From Trinickia caryophylli (GTDB taxonomy: Bacteria > Pseudomonadota > Gammaproteobacteria > Burkholderiales > Burkholderiaceae), in NCBI RefSeq assembly GCF_034424545.1, contig NZ_CP139971.1:2170001-2234000 (forward strand): a DNA stretch of 64,000 bases. Direction: 5' to 3'. The position numbers and the translations under genes were made by a program. Positions 16,747 through 26,491 of the stretch are shown here, in pieces (the stretch's first letter is position 1; every line of letters begins with the position of its first letter). The notes under the pieces were generated by a model that saw only the letters and a list, made by a program, of their open reading frames with translations, made no database searches and was not told the origin of the DNA.

Positions 16747-18048
16747 TCAATTCGATAGCTTGCACGCTGCCACGCGATTGACGGAAATCGAGCCGTCGCC
16801 ATCGCTGTGAGCCCAGACCACGTCGCCACTGGCGGTTGGAACCATCTCCTCGAACGAGTCGAGCGCGAGATCGGTCGTGACCGGTCCTTCCAGCGTCTTG
16901 CCTGTGGTCGCGTCGGCCACGGCGAGCGTGAGCTTGTTGCCTGACCTCCACCCGAGCAGCAGTTTGCCCGTGCCATACGCCGCCATATAAGGCCTGAAAG
17001 GATAAGTGCTATCGATCGATTTCGCGATGGCCACCGTACGCAGCGGATGCATCACCGATCCGCTATCGGGAAGCTTCGCGAGCTTCAGCGATAGGGTCCC
17101 GCCGGATGCTTCCAGATAGTCGAGCCAGAATCCGCCTTTGGCGGGCACGAGGCCGCCGAGCGCACGCTGCGTCGGGTCGCTATCGTTCAACCATTGAAGC
17201 GTATTCTGCGTGGCGGCCGGCGCTGCCATGTGCGCGTACTGCATCGCATTCGGATAGGCATCGCCGTGGCAGACGGCCGCCCATTGAGAACCGTCGTAGC
17301 CCGCACGGACCGACCAGCTGTGGCTGCATCCCCAGTTCCAGCCACCTGGCACAAGCGCTCCGGTGGTGGCATTCACGAACTGCAGCGTATCTCCCGCATG
17401 AATGTCGACTTCGCCCGGTACGTTTGGCCGGGCCGTCGACATGGCCGAACGGTAGTAAACCTCCACGGTTTTGCCGTCGGTAGCCAACCGCGCGGTATGA
17501 CCGTACCACCAGATGAACTGTGCGCCCACGCTGTCGACGTTCGTCTTGCCGGTCAACGTGGTTCGGGCGGTCTGCTGGCCCTTGCCGTTCAGCAGCACGA
17601 GGTCCATCTTTCCGCAAACCGCCTTGTCTGGCGTGGCGCCGCTGTTGCAGTACTTCGGCGAATAGATGTCCGGGTCGTTCGCAACTACAGCCAGAGCGAT
17701 TTCGCCATTCGGCGTGGCGAGCGCAGCATGCACCTGCAGTCCCTCTACGCTGGGCAACGAGCGCACGGGCACATTATTGGCGGTCAGTTCGAGCAAGCGA
17801 ATGCTGTTCGATGCGGTATCCGTCCATGCCAGTACAGAGCTGCCGTCTGCGCGCGGCGCGATGATCGTCGGTGTGTCTTCGCTGCTGGGCGCCACGCTGC
17901 CGCCAACCGCCACGCTCGTTGATTGTGCGCGCTGGTCCAATGTGTCGCAAATGGTTGCCGACCACGTCATTCCGGAACAGGTTATCAGCGCGATGCCAGC
18001 CGAAATGGGTAAAGCCGATTTTATGATGCGGTTTTTGTCGCGTTTCAC
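16747..18048 (-). CDS. Secreted protein of unknown function, propeller-like repeats
   Basis: About 433 residues starting at GTG (VKRDKNRIIKSAL), with a signal peptide whose hydrophobic core is LPISAGIALITCSGM and likely cleavage after TWSA. The mature part shows repeated beta-strand blocks of the form 'glycine turn, then aliphatic/aromatic strand' (DGSSVLAWTDTASNSIRLLE, NGEIALAVVAND, GKLLLGWRSGNKLTLAVAD, SGDVVWAHSDGDGSISVNR), which suggests a beta-propeller. Seven cysteines in the mature region would suit disulfides. I do not recognise the family. It lies 71 bp downstream of the GH5 lipoprotein gene on the same strand and is probably co-transcribed, which points to extracellular polysaccharide binding or degradation. 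No strong ribosome site; the start could differ. Confidence 0.7.
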   Translation of the reverse strand: MKRDKNRIIKSALPISAGIALITCSGMTWSATICDTLDQRAQSTSVAVGGSVAPSSEDTPTIIAPRADGSSVLAWTDTASNSIRLLELTANNVPVRSLPSVEGLQVHAALATPNGEIALAVVANDPDIYSPKYCNSGATPDKAVCGKMDLVLLNGKGQQTARTTLTGKTNVDSVGAQFIWWYGHTARLATDGKTVEVYYRSAMSTARPNVPGEVDIHAGDTLQFVNATTGALVPGGWNWGCSHSWSVRAGYDGSQWAAVCHGDAYPNAMQYAHMAAPAATQNTLQWLNDSDPTQRALGGLVPAKGGFWLDYLEASGGTLSLKLAKLPDSGSVMHPLRTVAIAKSIDSTYPFRPYMAAYGTGKLLLGWRSGNKLTLAVADATTGKTLEGPVTTDLALDSFEEMVPTASGDVVWAHSDGDGSISVNRVAACKLSN

Positions 18049-18119
18049 TGGAAAAGTAGTTTGCCGAGGTTGCCCGTATTGCTGCTGATCGCTGCGGTGC
18101 CCGCAATAAGGTTGGATCG

Positions 18120-19436
18120 TCAATCGAGGTATTGTGTCAACACCGACATCTGCGGTTTGTCCGCGCCATTGGCTGGCTCGATCGAGTACATGTAGTTGCC
18201 CCACAACGGGCCGCCTGCCCACCACGTCCAGCCGGTCCAGACGTCGGCGTTATTACGCATGAACGCGAGCGTATTGCCAACGGCCTGATCGCAGGTGTCA
18301 TTCGCACCCGCACCGATCTCGCCCAGGAATCCGCGATAGCCGTTGGTGCGAAGCCAGTTGGTGAAGTCCTGCAGTCGCTCGACACCGATCGTTGCGCTCG
18401 TGCAATCAGCCGAGCGGCCGGAAGCGTCGCCGTCCAGGTATTCATGCACCTCGAAGACGAAATTGTGCCCCGGGTCGACGATGCCCTTCATGGCGACGCT
18501 ATTCGGCGTACCGTACCAGCTTTCGCTCCAACTGTGCGTGCCGGTCCAGGCGTTGCCAGGCACGAACACCACGTTACTCGCTTGGGCTGCCCGGATAGCT
18601 GCCAGCGCGGCGTTTGCGGCCGACAGCCATTGCTCGGTAGGCATTGAATTCGGTTCGTTCATCAATCCGAAGATCACGCGAGCGTTGCCCTTGAACTTCG
18701 ACGCGAGGCGCCTCCACAAATCGGCATAGGCGCTCTCGGGCACCGCACTCGAACCGATCACGTTGCCGCGATAGCGCGCGTAGTTATGAGGATCGAGCAA
18801 TACGGTCTCGCCGGACAGCGTCACCGTTTTGACGAAGCCCTCGAGACGCGACAGTTCGACTGTGTCGAACGGCTCGTTCAGCGTCGGCTGCAGACGCTCC
18901 CAGAGGAACGGCAGCCGCACGATATTCATGCCCTTGCTTTTGTAGTACGTCACGCTCTCGGTCGTCGGGTACATATAGTTGCTGCCGTAATTGCCGGGCA
19001 AACTGCCCGGAGCGAACTCGGCTCCGGCAAGGCTCACGCCGCGCCAGAGCGGGCTACCCGTGCCTTGCAGTTGCTGACACACCCTGTTCACGCTGACAGC
19101 CGTTTTCTGGCCGAAGAACGCGGCGGTGCATCGGCCGCTGCCGGTGACACTCTTTTCGACCCACGAGCTCCCTGCGCCGAAGCGCAAGGCTTTTGTGCCG
19201 CTCACCTTGAAGGAGGCATTCTCCTTGGCAATGGTGAGCCATACCGATGAATTGGTGGAGGCGTTGGTGCCGATGGATACCGCTTTGGCCGTGGTATTTG
19301 CCGAGTGGGCTGTGGTTGCCGTATCTGCGTCCCCACCACCGCACGCACCAAGCATGAAGGCCATGAAGGAAGCAATTGCAAGCGCGCAATATCGATGCGC
19401 GTTGTCGTTGAGCTGAATTCTGTATTTCTTGTTCAT
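18120..19436 (-). CDS. GH5-type cellulase/endoglucanase lipoprotein
   Basis: A 438-residue secreted enzyme. The N-terminus has a lipoprotein signal with lipobox LGAC (MAFMLGACGGG), followed by a Thr/Ala-rich linker. Residues about 55-130 form a small cysteine-containing beta domain (TIAKENASFKVSGTKALRFG, then GSGRCTAAFFG) that looks like a carbohydrate-binding module. The glycoside hydrolase family 5 domain follows: FGLMNEPNS contains the acid/base Glu and FLGEIGAG the nucleophile Glu, with HNYARYRG and HEYLDGD in between. GH5 members hydrolyse beta-1,4-glucans or mannans; cellulase is most likely. The upstream region is clearly AT-rich compared with the surroundings. First gene of a two-gene unit with the secreted propeller-like protein. 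Confidence 0.88.
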   Translation of the reverse strand: MNKKYRIQLNDNAHRYCALAIASFMAFMLGACGGGDADTATTAHSANTTAKAVSIGTNASTNSSVWLTIAKENASFKVSGTKALRFGAGSSWVEKSVTGSGRCTAAFFGQKTAVSVNRVCQQLQGTGSPLWRGVSLAGAEFAPGSLPGNYGSNYMYPTTESVTYYKSKGMNIVRLPFLWERLQPTLNEPFDTVELSRLEGFVKTVTLSGETVLLDPHNYARYRGNVIGSSAVPESAYADLWRRLASKFKGNARVIFGLMNEPNSMPTEQWLSAANAALAAIRAAQASNVVFVPGNAWTGTHSWSESWYGTPNSVAMKGIVDPGHNFVFEVHEYLDGDASGRSADCTSATIGVERLQDFTNWLRTNGYRGFLGEIGAGANDTCDQAVGNTLAFMRNNADVWTGWTWWAGGPLWGNYMYSIEPANGADKPQMSVLTQYLD

Positions 19437-19600
19437 TATATGGATTTTGATCGTTTTGTGTGCGACATAAGAGGATAAATAAAATAAATCGCGTAAAAGG
19501 ATCGACATCATGAAAACTAAATTATTGGATGTCAATGGAGAAGATTATTCGAAAGCGAAAATCTGTGGAATCGGGTGAAATTTTGATTCGATGGCCAGGC

Positions 19601-19634
19601 GGACATGGGTGTCCGTCGAAGGCGGCCCCTTCGA
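19601..19634. repeat. Two adjacent small hairpins between the TetR gene and the GH5 gene
   Basis: GGACA-TGGG-TGTCC (19601-19614) is followed directly by TCGAAGG-CGGCC-CCTTCGA (19616-19634). Both stems are perfect. They lie about 80-115 bases past the TetR stop and 165 bases before the GH5 start. No T-tract follows on either strand, so this is not a textbook terminator; it may still end the tetR transcript or lie in the GH5 leader. Confidence 0.5.
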
Positions 19635-19716
19635 GGTTGATTCGAAAACGTCGATGAGCAGGCGAGTCGTGGCGTAGAGATTGAGCGGGCGGGATGCCCG
19701 CTGTGTCGAGCGCAGG

Positions 19717-20496
19717 CTATGCGCCACCTTTGCGATTCGTGCGCATCCGTGTTGCGCGCGCTGCCTCTCCGCTGGGTCGAGCCGGTGCGGCTGCATGTTC
19801 ATAGCGCCGCATCGCTTCGTCGAGTTCGTCCTTCAACTGGGCGAGCGCGACGAGCGCGGGCTCGGGCGGCCGGAGCGCGGACCACAGCAGGTCGACGAGC
19901 CGCTCGGCGGTCGCATCGATATCGATGCTGCGGTGCGCGAGCGTTGCCTCCCACAGCACGTGCTCCATCGGTCCGAACACCATCGAGCGCATCAGGCGCA
20001 AAGGCACGTCCGCACGAATCTGTCCCGTCTGCTGCGCTTGCGAGAGCACGTGCATGAGCGGTGCCGTGTAGCGTCGTTGCAATTCGGTCAACTCGTCGCC
20101 GAGGGCATGATGCCGCGCCCGCCCTTCGGAGAGCACGAGCGAGCAGAGGCCCTTGCCATGACCGAGCATGAGCCGAAGGTGCATCCGCACGATAAAGGCG
20201 AATTGCTGCCGCGCGCCGCCGTCGCGCGGCAGGCCCGCTTCGATTGCGCCGATGATCTCGTCGTACCAGTCGGTGATCACGCGCACGCAGAGTTCGCGCT
20301 TGCCGCGGAAGTAGCTGAAGACGGTGGCTTCGGAGATGCCGACGCGCTGCGCGATCTCGGCTGTCGTCGCGCGCTCGTACCCCTTCTCCGAAAACACCTC
20401 TCGCCCGGCGGCAAGAATGTCCTTCACGCGCTGCTGCGACTTGCGGCCAGCCGGTTGCCGGCGCGCGCCATTGGCAGGGGCCCTGGTTTCGTCCAT
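19717..20496 (-). CDS. TetR-family regulator of the leucine catabolic operon (LiuQ-like)
   Basis: A 259-residue regulator with an N-terminal TetR helix-turn-helix (residues about 20-66: ILAAGREVFSEKGYERATTA, then IAQRVGISEATVFSYFRGKR) and a helical ligand domain. It is divergent from the isovaleryl-CoA dehydrogenase gene. Comparative studies of betaproteobacteria describe a TetR-type regulator, LiuQ, of branched-chain amino-acid genes, in place of the MerR-type LiuR of gammaproteobacteria; location and family fit that role, but assignment is by context. The start MDETRAP fits the family; the extended frame to 20583 adds unrelated residues. The C-terminal 30 residues are Ala/Arg-rich and probably disordered. 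Confidence 0.87.
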   Translation of the reverse strand: MDETRAPANGARRQPAGRKSQQRVKDILAAGREVFSEKGYERATTAEIAQRVGISEATVFSYFRGKRELCVRVITDWYDEIIGAIEAGLPRDGGARQQFAFIVRMHLRLMLGHGKGLCSLVLSEGRARHHALGDELTELQRRYTAPLMHVLSQAQQTGQIRADVPLRLMRSMVFGPMEHVLWEATLAHRSIDIDATAERLVDLLWSALRPPEPALVALAQLKDELDEAMRRYEHAAAPARPSGEAARATRMRTNRKGGA

Positions 20497-20611
20497 CGTA
20501 TGAGTCTGGGTCAGTTTTTCAGACCGTCGGAAATCCGTCCCCGCGATATTAGCACTGCCTATGCGGACAGATCCGCTTTCCAAAAAAGTGAGTGGTACTC
20601 AGAAAAACCTA

Positions 20612-20640
20612 TTGACGCATACGTAAATGTGGCGTGAAAT
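20612..20640 (+). promoter_or_regulatory. Candidate liu operon promoter with overlapping palindromic operator
   Basis: TTGACG (20612-20617), 17-base spacer, TGAAAT (20635-20640) forms a plausible sigma-70 promoter for ivd. The -35 lies inside TTGACGCATACGTAAA (20612-20627), an imperfect 16-base palindrome (12 of 16 positions match its reverse complement), a good candidate binding site for the divergent TetR regulator. Confidence 0.55.
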
Positions 20641-20720
20641 CGCGCTGTTCGAGTGAGCGTCACGAGCGCCACCTGTGCGGGCTGCCGGCAGCCCACGGAA
20701 TTCGAGGAGGAGACAACCCG

Positions 20721-21902
20721 ATGAGCAACCTGCCTGGACTGCAGTTCGCGCTTGGCGAAGACATCGACATGCTGCGCGATACGGTCGCGAATTTCTCGGC
20801 GAAGGAAATCGCGCCGCGCGCCATCGAAATCGATCGCACCGACCAATTCCCGATGGACCTCTGGCGCAAGTTCGGCGAGCTCGGTGTGCTCGGCATGACC
20901 GTTTCCGAAGAGTACGGCGGCGCGAACATGGGCTATGTGGCGCATATGGTGGCGATGGAAGAGATTTCGCGCGCCTCGGCTTCGGTCGGTCTTTCCTATG
21001 GCGCGCATTCGAATTTGTGCGTCAATCAGATCCACCGCAACGGCACCGATGCCCAGAAGCGCAAGTACCTGCCGAAGCTCGTCTCCGGCGAGCATGTGGG
21101 CGCGCTGGCCATGAGCGAGCCCAATGCGGGCTCCGATGTCGTCGGCATGAAGCTGAAGGCCGAAAAACGGGGCGATCGTTACGTGCTGAACGGCACGAAG
21201 ATGTGGATCACGAACGGCCCCGATTGCGACACGCTCGTCGTCTACGCGAAGACCGATGTCGAGGCGGGCTCGCGCGGCATCACCGCCTTCATCGTCGAGA
21301 AGGGGATGAAAGGCTTTTCGGTGGCCCAGAAGCTCGACAAGCTGGGCATGCGCGGTTCGCACACGGGCGAACTCGTGTTCGAAGACGTGGAAGTGCCGGA
21401 GGAAAACATCCTCGGCCGGCTGGGTGGCGGCGTGAACGTCCTCATGAGCGGGCTCGACTACGAGCGTGCGGTGCTGGCGGGCGGTCCCACCGGCATCATG
21501 CTCGCCTGCATGGACGCAGTGGTGCCCTACGTTCATGATCGCAAGCAGTTCGGTCAGGCGATCGGCGAGTTTCAGCTGATCCAGGGCAAGCTCGCGGACA
21601 TGTACACGACGCTTCAGGCGTGCCGCGCCTATCTCTATGCCGTGGGCCGGCAGCTCGATACGCTCGGCCGCGAACACGTGCGGCAGGTGCGCAAGGACTG
21701 CGCGGGCGTGATTCTCTACACGGCCGAGAAAGCCACCTGGATGGCGGGCGAGGCCATCCAGGTGCTCGGCGGCAATGGCTATATCAACGAATACCCGGTG
21801 GGCCGGCTCTGGCGCGACGCGAAGCTCTACGAGATCGGCGCGGGCACGAGCGAGATCCGCCGCATGCTGATCGGCCGCGAACTCTTCGCCGAGACGGCGT
21901 AA
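20721..21902 (+). CDS. ivd: Isovaleryl-CoA dehydrogenase
   Basis: A 393-residue acyl-CoA dehydrogenase that oxidises isovaleryl-CoA to 3-methylcrotonyl-CoA in leucine breakdown, passing electrons to ETF through FAD. The motifs [14 protein letters not shown] and [19 protein letters not shown], and the isovaleryl-type catalytic glutamate in [14 protein letters not shown] (Glu248), separate it from short- and medium-chain dehydrogenases, whose base lies near the C-terminus. A strong GGAGGAGA site precedes the start. First gene of the operon ivd-mccB-enoyl-CoA hydratase-mccA and divergent from the TetR regulator. Confidence 0.96.
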   Translation: MSNLPGLQFALGEDIDMLRDTVANFSAKEIAPRAIEIDRTDQFPMDLWRKFGELGVLGMTVSEEYGGANMGYVAHMVAMEEISRASASVGLSYGAHSNLCVNQIHRNGTDAQKRKYLPKLVSGEHVGALAMSEPNAGSDVVGMKLKAEKRGDRYVLNGTKMWITNGPDCDTLVVYAKTDVEAGSRGITAFIVEKGMKGFSVAQKLDKLGMRGSHTGELVFEDVEVPEENILGRLGGGVNVLMSGLDYERAVLAGGPTGIMLACMDAVVPYVHDRKQFGQAIGEFQLIQGKLADMYTTLQACRAYLYAVGRQLDTLGREHVRQVRKDCAGVILYTAEKATWMAGEAIQVLGGNGYINEYPVGRLWRDAKLYEIGAGTSEIRRMLIGRELFAETA

Positions 21903-21949
21903 GCAGGCAGCGCTCGTCTACGAAGTTCGCGTCAACGGAGTTCGCGTTC

Positions 21950-23557
21950 ATGTCGATTATCGAAAGCAGGCTCAACCCTCGTTCGGAAGAGTTCCGGGCC
22001 AATACGGCTGCATTGGAGGCGCTCGTTGCCGATTTGCGCGAAAAAATCGCGCAGCTCGCGCTGGGCGGCGGGCAGGCGGCCCGCGACAAGCACGTCTCGC
22101 GCGGCAAGCTGCTGCCGCGCGAGCGCATCGCTCAATTGCTCGATCCGGGTACGCCGTTTCTCGAGCTTTCGCAGCTTGCTGCCTACGGGATGTATCACGA
22201 CGCGGCGCCCGGCGCGGGGATCATCACCGGCATCGGGCGTATCGCGGGCCAGGAGTGCGTGATCGTCTGCAACGACGCGACGGTCAAGGGCGGCACTTAT
22301 TACCCGATGACGGTCAAAAAGCATGTCCGGGCGCAGGAAATCGCCGCCGAGAATCGTCTGCCTTGCGTCTACCTCGTCGATTCGGGCGGTGCGAATCTGC
22401 CGAATCAGGACGACGTTTTTCCCGACCGCGATCACTTCGGCCGGATTTTCTACAACCAGGCCAACCTTTCAGCGGCCGGCGTTGCTCAGATCGCCGTCGT
22501 CATGGGCTCATGCACGGCGGGCGGCGCCTACGTGCCCGCGATGAGCGACGAGTCGATCATCGTCAAGAACCAGGGCACGATCTTTCTCGGCGGGCCGCCG
22601 CTCGTCAAGGCGGCAACGGGCGAGGAGGTCAGCGCGGAAGATCTGGGCGGCGGAGACGTGCATACGCGCCTGTCGGGCGTCGCGGATCATCTCGCCCAGA
22701 ACGATGCCCATGCGCTCGCACTCGCGCGCGGCATAGTCGGCAAGCTCAATCGCGTGAAGGCCCCGCAACTCGCCATGCGCGAGCCGAAGCCGCCGCGCTA
22801 CGACCCGGCGAGCCTTTACGGCGTGATTCCGGCCGATACGCGCAAGCCGTTCGATATCCGCGAGGTGATCGCGCGCATCGTCGACGATTCGGCATTCGAC
22901 GAATTCAAGGCGCGTTACGGCACGACGCTTGTAACCGGCTTCGCGCACATCTGGGGCCATCCGGTCGGCATCGTGGCGAACAACGGCATTCTGTTTTCGG
23001 AATCCGCCGTCAAAGGGGCGCATTTCATCGAGCTTTGCTGCCAGCGCAAGATTCCGCTCGTGTTTCTCCAGAACATCACGGGCTTCATGGTGGGCCGCAA
23101 GTACGAAAACGAAGGCATTGCGCGAAACGGCGCGAAGATGGTGACGGCTGTCGCCACGGCGCGCGTACCGAAGTTTACGGTCATCATCGGCGGCTCGTTC
23201 GGCGCCGGCAACTACGGCATGTGCGGGCGGGCCTATTCGCCGCGCTTTTTGTGGATGTGGCCGAATGCGCGCATCTCCGTGATGGGCGGCGAGCAGGCCG
23301 CGTCCGTGCTGGCCACCGTGAAGCGCGACGGCATCGAGGCCAAGGGCGGCGCGTGGAGCGCCGACGAGGAAGAGGCGTTCAAGCAGCCGATTCGCGAGCA
23401 ATACGAGCATCAAGGGCACCCTTATTATGCGAGCGCGCGCCTGTGGGACGACGGCGTCATCGACCCGGCGCAAACGCGCGATGTGCTCGGGCTCGGCCTC
23501 GCGGCCGCGATGAACGCGCCGATCGAGGAAACGCGCTTCGGCGTATTCAGAATGTGA
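21950..23557 (+). CDS. mccB: 3-Methylcrotonyl-CoA carboxylase beta subunit (carboxyltransferase)
   Basis: A 535-residue biotin-dependent carboxyltransferase, which moves the carboxyl group from biotin to 3-methylcrotonyl-CoA. It carries the two crotonase-type halves of acyl-CoA carboxylase beta subunits: the N-terminal half with [12 protein letters not shown] and [16 protein letters not shown], and the C-terminal half with [10 protein letters not shown] and [16 protein letters not shown]. The last motif and the YPMTVKKH region are typical of methylcrotonyl rather than propionyl carboxylases. GGAG sits 10 nt before the start. It follows ivd by 47 bp and works with the biotin carboxylase encoded two genes later. 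Confidence 0.95.
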   Translation: MSIIESRLNPRSEEFRANTAALEALVADLREKIAQLALGGGQAARDKHVSRGKLLPRERIAQLLDPGTPFLELSQLAAYGMYHDAAPGAGIITGIGRIAGQECVIVCNDATVKGGTYYPMTVKKHVRAQEIAAENRLPCVYLVDSGGANLPNQDDVFPDRDHFGRIFYNQANLSAAGVAQIAVVMGSCTAGGAYVPAMSDESIIVKNQGTIFLGGPPLVKAATGEEVSAEDLGGGDVHTRLSGVADHLAQNDAHALALARGIVGKLNRVKAPQLAMREPKPPRYDPASLYGVIPADTRKPFDIREVIARIVDDSAFDEFKARYGTTLVTGFAHIWGHPVGIVANNGILFSESAVKGAHFIELCCQRKIPLVFLQNITGFMVGRKYENEGIARNGAKMVTAVATARVPKFTVIIGGSFGAGNYGMCGRAYSPRFLWMWPNARISVMGGEQAASVLATVKRDGIEAKGGAWSADEEEAFKQPIREQYEHQGHPYYASARLWDDGVIDPAQTRDVLGLGLAAAMNAPIEETRFGVFRM

Positions 23558-23595
23558 CGGCCGTCCGGTGCGGCGGTTCCTGCAAGGGGGAAACG

Positions 23596-24381
23596 ATGCA
23601 ATACGCGATGCTCGAACTTGCGATCGAAGGGCACGTTGCGACGGTGACGCTCGATCGCCCCGATGTGCGCAATGCGTTCAACGAGGCGATGATCGCGGAG
23701 CTCACGGCCGTATTCGGCGCGCTCGACACGCGCGACGATGTACGCGCGGTGGTGCTCGCGGCGAATGGGCCGGCTTTCTGCGCGGGCGCCGATCTGAACT
23801 GGATGAAAAAGATGGCCGCGTTCTCCGAGGCGGAGAACCGCGCCGACGCACGGCGCCTGGCCGATATGCTCGCGGCGGTTTATCGCTGCGCGAAGCCCGT
23901 CGTCGCGCGCGTATCGGGTGACGCATATGCAGGCGGGGTGGGCCTCGTGGCCGCGAGCGACATCGTCGTGGCTGTCGAGGGCGCGCGGTTCTGCCTGTCC
24001 GAGGCGCGGCTTGGACTCGCGGCGGCGACGATCGGCCCCTACGTCGTTCGCGCCATCGGCGAGCGCGCGGCGCGGCGCTACTTCGCAACGGCCGAGGCGT
24101 TCGACTGTGCGGCCGCGCAACGGCTCGGGCTCGTGCATGAACGCGTGGCCGCCGATGCGCTCGACGCCGCGGTCGGCACGCTTTGCGCCGCGCTCGTCGC
24201 CAATGGGCCGCAGGCCGTGCGCGAATCGAAGCGGCTCGTACTCGACGTGGCGAGCCGGCCGCTCGACGACGCGCTGATCGACGAAACCGCAACGCGCATC
24301 GCACGCATTCGCGCGAGCGCCGAAGGGCGCGAAGGCATAGCGTCGTTTCTCGAAAAGCGGGCGCCTTCCTGGCGTGCCTGA
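23596..24381 (+). CDS. liuC: 3-Methylglutaconyl-CoA hydratase (enoyl-CoA hydratase family)
   Basis: A 261-residue crotonase-fold enzyme. Location between the two carboxylase subunits points to hydration of 3-methylglutaconyl-CoA to HMG-CoA. Crotonase motifs include GPAFCAGADLNWMKKM (oxyanion hole; the NWMKKM stretch is characteristic of the methylglutaconyl type) and RVSGDAYAGGVGLVAASDIV (second oxyanion-hole region). LSEARLGLAAATIGPYV contains the glutamate expected as acid/base. AAGGGGG lies just upstream of the start. The next step, HMG-CoA lyase, is not encoded after mccA as in many such operons. Confidence 0.92.
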   Translation: MQYAMLELAIEGHVATVTLDRPDVRNAFNEAMIAELTAVFGALDTRDDVRAVVLAANGPAFCAGADLNWMKKMAAFSEAENRADARRLADMLAAVYRCAKPVVARVSGDAYAGGVGLVAASDIVVAVEGARFCLSEARLGLAAATIGPYVVRAIGERAARRYFATAEAFDCAAAQRLGLVHERVAADALDAAVGTLCAALVANGPQAVRESKRLVLDVASRPLDDALIDETATRIARIRASAEGREGIASFLEKRAPSWRA

Positions 24382-24448
24382 TAGCGCGCTCGCGCAACGT
24401 CCGACTCACGCTTCTGACCGGCTTGGCCGGCCGACTTCGAGGCTTCAT

Positions 24449-26458
24449 ATGTTCGACAAAATCCTGATTGCCAACCGAGGCGAGATTGCCTGCCGCGTCG
24501 CGGCGACCTGCAAGCGGCTGGGCATCGCGAGCGTGGCCGTGTATTCGGACGCCGATGCGAACGCCAGACATGTCGCCGTCAGCGACGAAGCCGTGCATAT
24601 CGGTGGCGCGGCGGCGGCCGAAAGCTATCTGCGCGTCGATCGCATCATCGAGGCCGCGCTGCGCACAGGCGCACAGGCTGTCCACCCGGGCTACGGGTTT
24701 CTGTCGGAAAACGAGGCGTTCGCGCAGGCGTGCGAGGCGGCCGGGCTCGTATTCATCGGGCCGCCGGCGTCCGCGATCGCGGCAATGGGCTCGAAAGCGG
24801 CGGCGAAGACGCTGATGCAGACCGCGGGCGTGCCGCTCGTGCCCGGCTATCACGGCGACGATCAGGACGCCGGGCGGCTGCGGCGCGAGGCCGATGCGAT
24901 CGGCTATCCCGTCTTGCTCAAGGCGAGCGCGGGCGGTGGCGGCAAGGGCATGCGGGTGGTCGCCTCGCGCGAGGAATTCGACGCGGCACTCGTCTCTTGC
25001 AAGCGCGAGGCGGCCGCGAGCTTCGGCAACGATCGCGTGCTGATCGAGAAATACCTGACGCGCCCGCGCCATGTGGAAGTGCAGGTGTTCGCCGACCGGC
25101 AGGGCGGCGCGGTCTATCTCTTCGATCGCGACTGCTCGGTTCAGCGGCGGCACCAGAAGGTGCTGGAAGAAGCGCCCGCGCCGGGGGTGCCCGACGAGCT
25201 GCGGCGCGCGATGGGCGAAGCGGCCGTGGCCGCGGCCCAGGCCGTCTCCTATGTGGGGGCCGGCACGGTCGAGTTCATCATGGCCGATGGTGTTTTCTAC
25301 TTCATGGAGATGAACACGCGGCTGCAAGTCGAGCATCCGGTCACGGAAATGGTGACGGGCCTCGATCTCGTCGAGTGGCAGTTGCGGGTGGCCGCCGGCG
25401 AGGCGCTGCCGCTGCGGCAGGATGAACTGCGGGTCGAGGGCCATGCGATCGAGGCGCGCATCTACGCCGAGAATCCGTCGCGCGGCTTTCTGCCCTCGAC
25501 GGGCACGCTCAAGTACCTCCGTATGCCGGCGGGTGCGGCGTTCTCGATCGGCGAGCCTGTGCGTGCCGCGGTGCGCATCGACAGCGGCGTGCGCGAGGGC
25601 GACGCGATCACGCCGTTCTACGATCCGATGATCGCCAAGCTCATCGTGCACGGCGCGAGCCGTGTCGAGGCCCTGGCGCGCATGCGTCAGGCGCTGCGGG
25701 CCTGCGAGATCGTCGGCCCGCAGACGAACGTGGCGTTCTTGCAGCGGCTCGTTGCGTGTCCACCGTTTGCGAACGCGGATCTCGACACGGGCCTGATCGA
25801 GCGGCATCACGACGCGCTTTTCGCGGCCCCGCGCAAACCGGTGAAGGAAGCACTCGCGCTTGCCTGCGCGGCGCTGCTCGCCCGTGAGGGCGGTACGCCG
25901 CACGGCGCTTCGCCATGGGATGCGCTCGCGCAGTGGCGTCTGAACGCCGGGTACCGGCAGACGATCGAATGGCGCGAGCCCGAATCGGAAAACCCGCTGA
26001 GCATGACCTATGCGCGCGACGGCGAGCGGCGTACGCTGAGCGCCGCTGATTGGTCGGCGGATTTCGATTGGTGGCGCGAATCCGGGCCGCACGAATACGG
26101 TGTGCGAATCGATGCGGCGCGTGTCACGGGGCGCGTGTTCGTCGACGGCGATACGTTCCATGTGTTTCACGATGGCGCGATGCTGACGTTCGAGTGGACG
26201 AATCTGCTCGCGCATGCGGCCGATGCCGAGCACGGCGAGGGCCGGCTGACCGCACCGATGCCGGGCAAGGTCATCGCCGTGCTCGTCGAGCCGGGTGCGC
26301 GTGTCGAAAAGGGCGCACCGCTGGTCGTCATGGAGGCGATGAAAATGGAGCATACGATAGGCGCACCGGCGGCGGGAACCGTGGCGGAGGTGCTCTACGG
26401 CGTAGGCGATCAGGTGGCGGACGGCGCGCAACTACTGGTCATGGAAATGGGGGAGTAG
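24449..26458 (+). CDS. mccA: 3-Methylcrotonyl-CoA carboxylase alpha subunit (biotin carboxylase plus BCCP)
   Basis: A 669-residue subunit that carboxylates biotin with ATP and bicarbonate. It has the N-terminal biotin carboxylase domain (FDKILIANRGEIACRVA), ATP-grasp loop SAGGGGKGMRVV, the catalytic segment EMNTRLQVEHPVTEMV, a middle domain, and a C-terminal biotinyl domain with EAMKMEHT, where Lys632 takes the biotin. Length and architecture match the methylcrotonyl type. It follows the hydratase by 67 bp and closes the operon; no T-tailed hairpin was found after it. The start MFDKIL fits the family; an upstream in-frame ATG would add unrelated residues. Confidence 0.95.
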   Translation: MFDKILIANRGEIACRVAATCKRLGIASVAVYSDADANARHVAVSDEAVHIGGAAAAESYLRVDRIIEAALRTGAQAVHPGYGFLSENEAFAQACEAAGLVFIGPPASAIAAMGSKAAAKTLMQTAGVPLVPGYHGDDQDAGRLRREADAIGYPVLLKASAGGGGKGMRVVASREEFDAALVSCKREAAASFGNDRVLIEKYLTRPRHVEVQVFADRQGGAVYLFDRDCSVQRRHQKVLEEAPAPGVPDELRRAMGEAAVAAAQAVSYVGAGTVEFIMADGVFYFMEMNTRLQVEHPVTEMVTGLDLVEWQLRVAAGEALPLRQDELRVEGHAIEARIYAENPSRGFLPSTGTLKYLRMPAGAAFSIGEPVRAAVRIDSGVREGDAITPFYDPMIAKLIVHGASRVEALARMRQALRACEIVGPQTNVAFLQRLVACPPFANADLDTGLIERHHDALFAAPRKPVKEALALACAALLAREGGTPHGASPWDALAQWRLNAGYRQTIEWREPESENPLSMTYARDGERRTLSAADWSADFDWWRESGPHEYGVRIDAARVTGRVFVDGDTFHVFHDGAMLTFEWTNLLAHAADAEHGEGRLTAPMPGKVIAVLVEPGARVEKGAPLVVMEAMKMEHTIGAPAAGTVAEVLYGVGDQVADGAQLLVMEMGE

Positions 26459-26491
26459 CGCCGCCCTGGCGGTTGCGGCTATTGCCGTCCT

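Noticed and set aside
23702..26431. A 909-residue open frame on the minus strand
   Set aside because: It is antisense to mccA and liuC, rich in Arg, His and Ala as GC-rich shadows are, and has no family motifs. The plus-strand genes have all expected domains.
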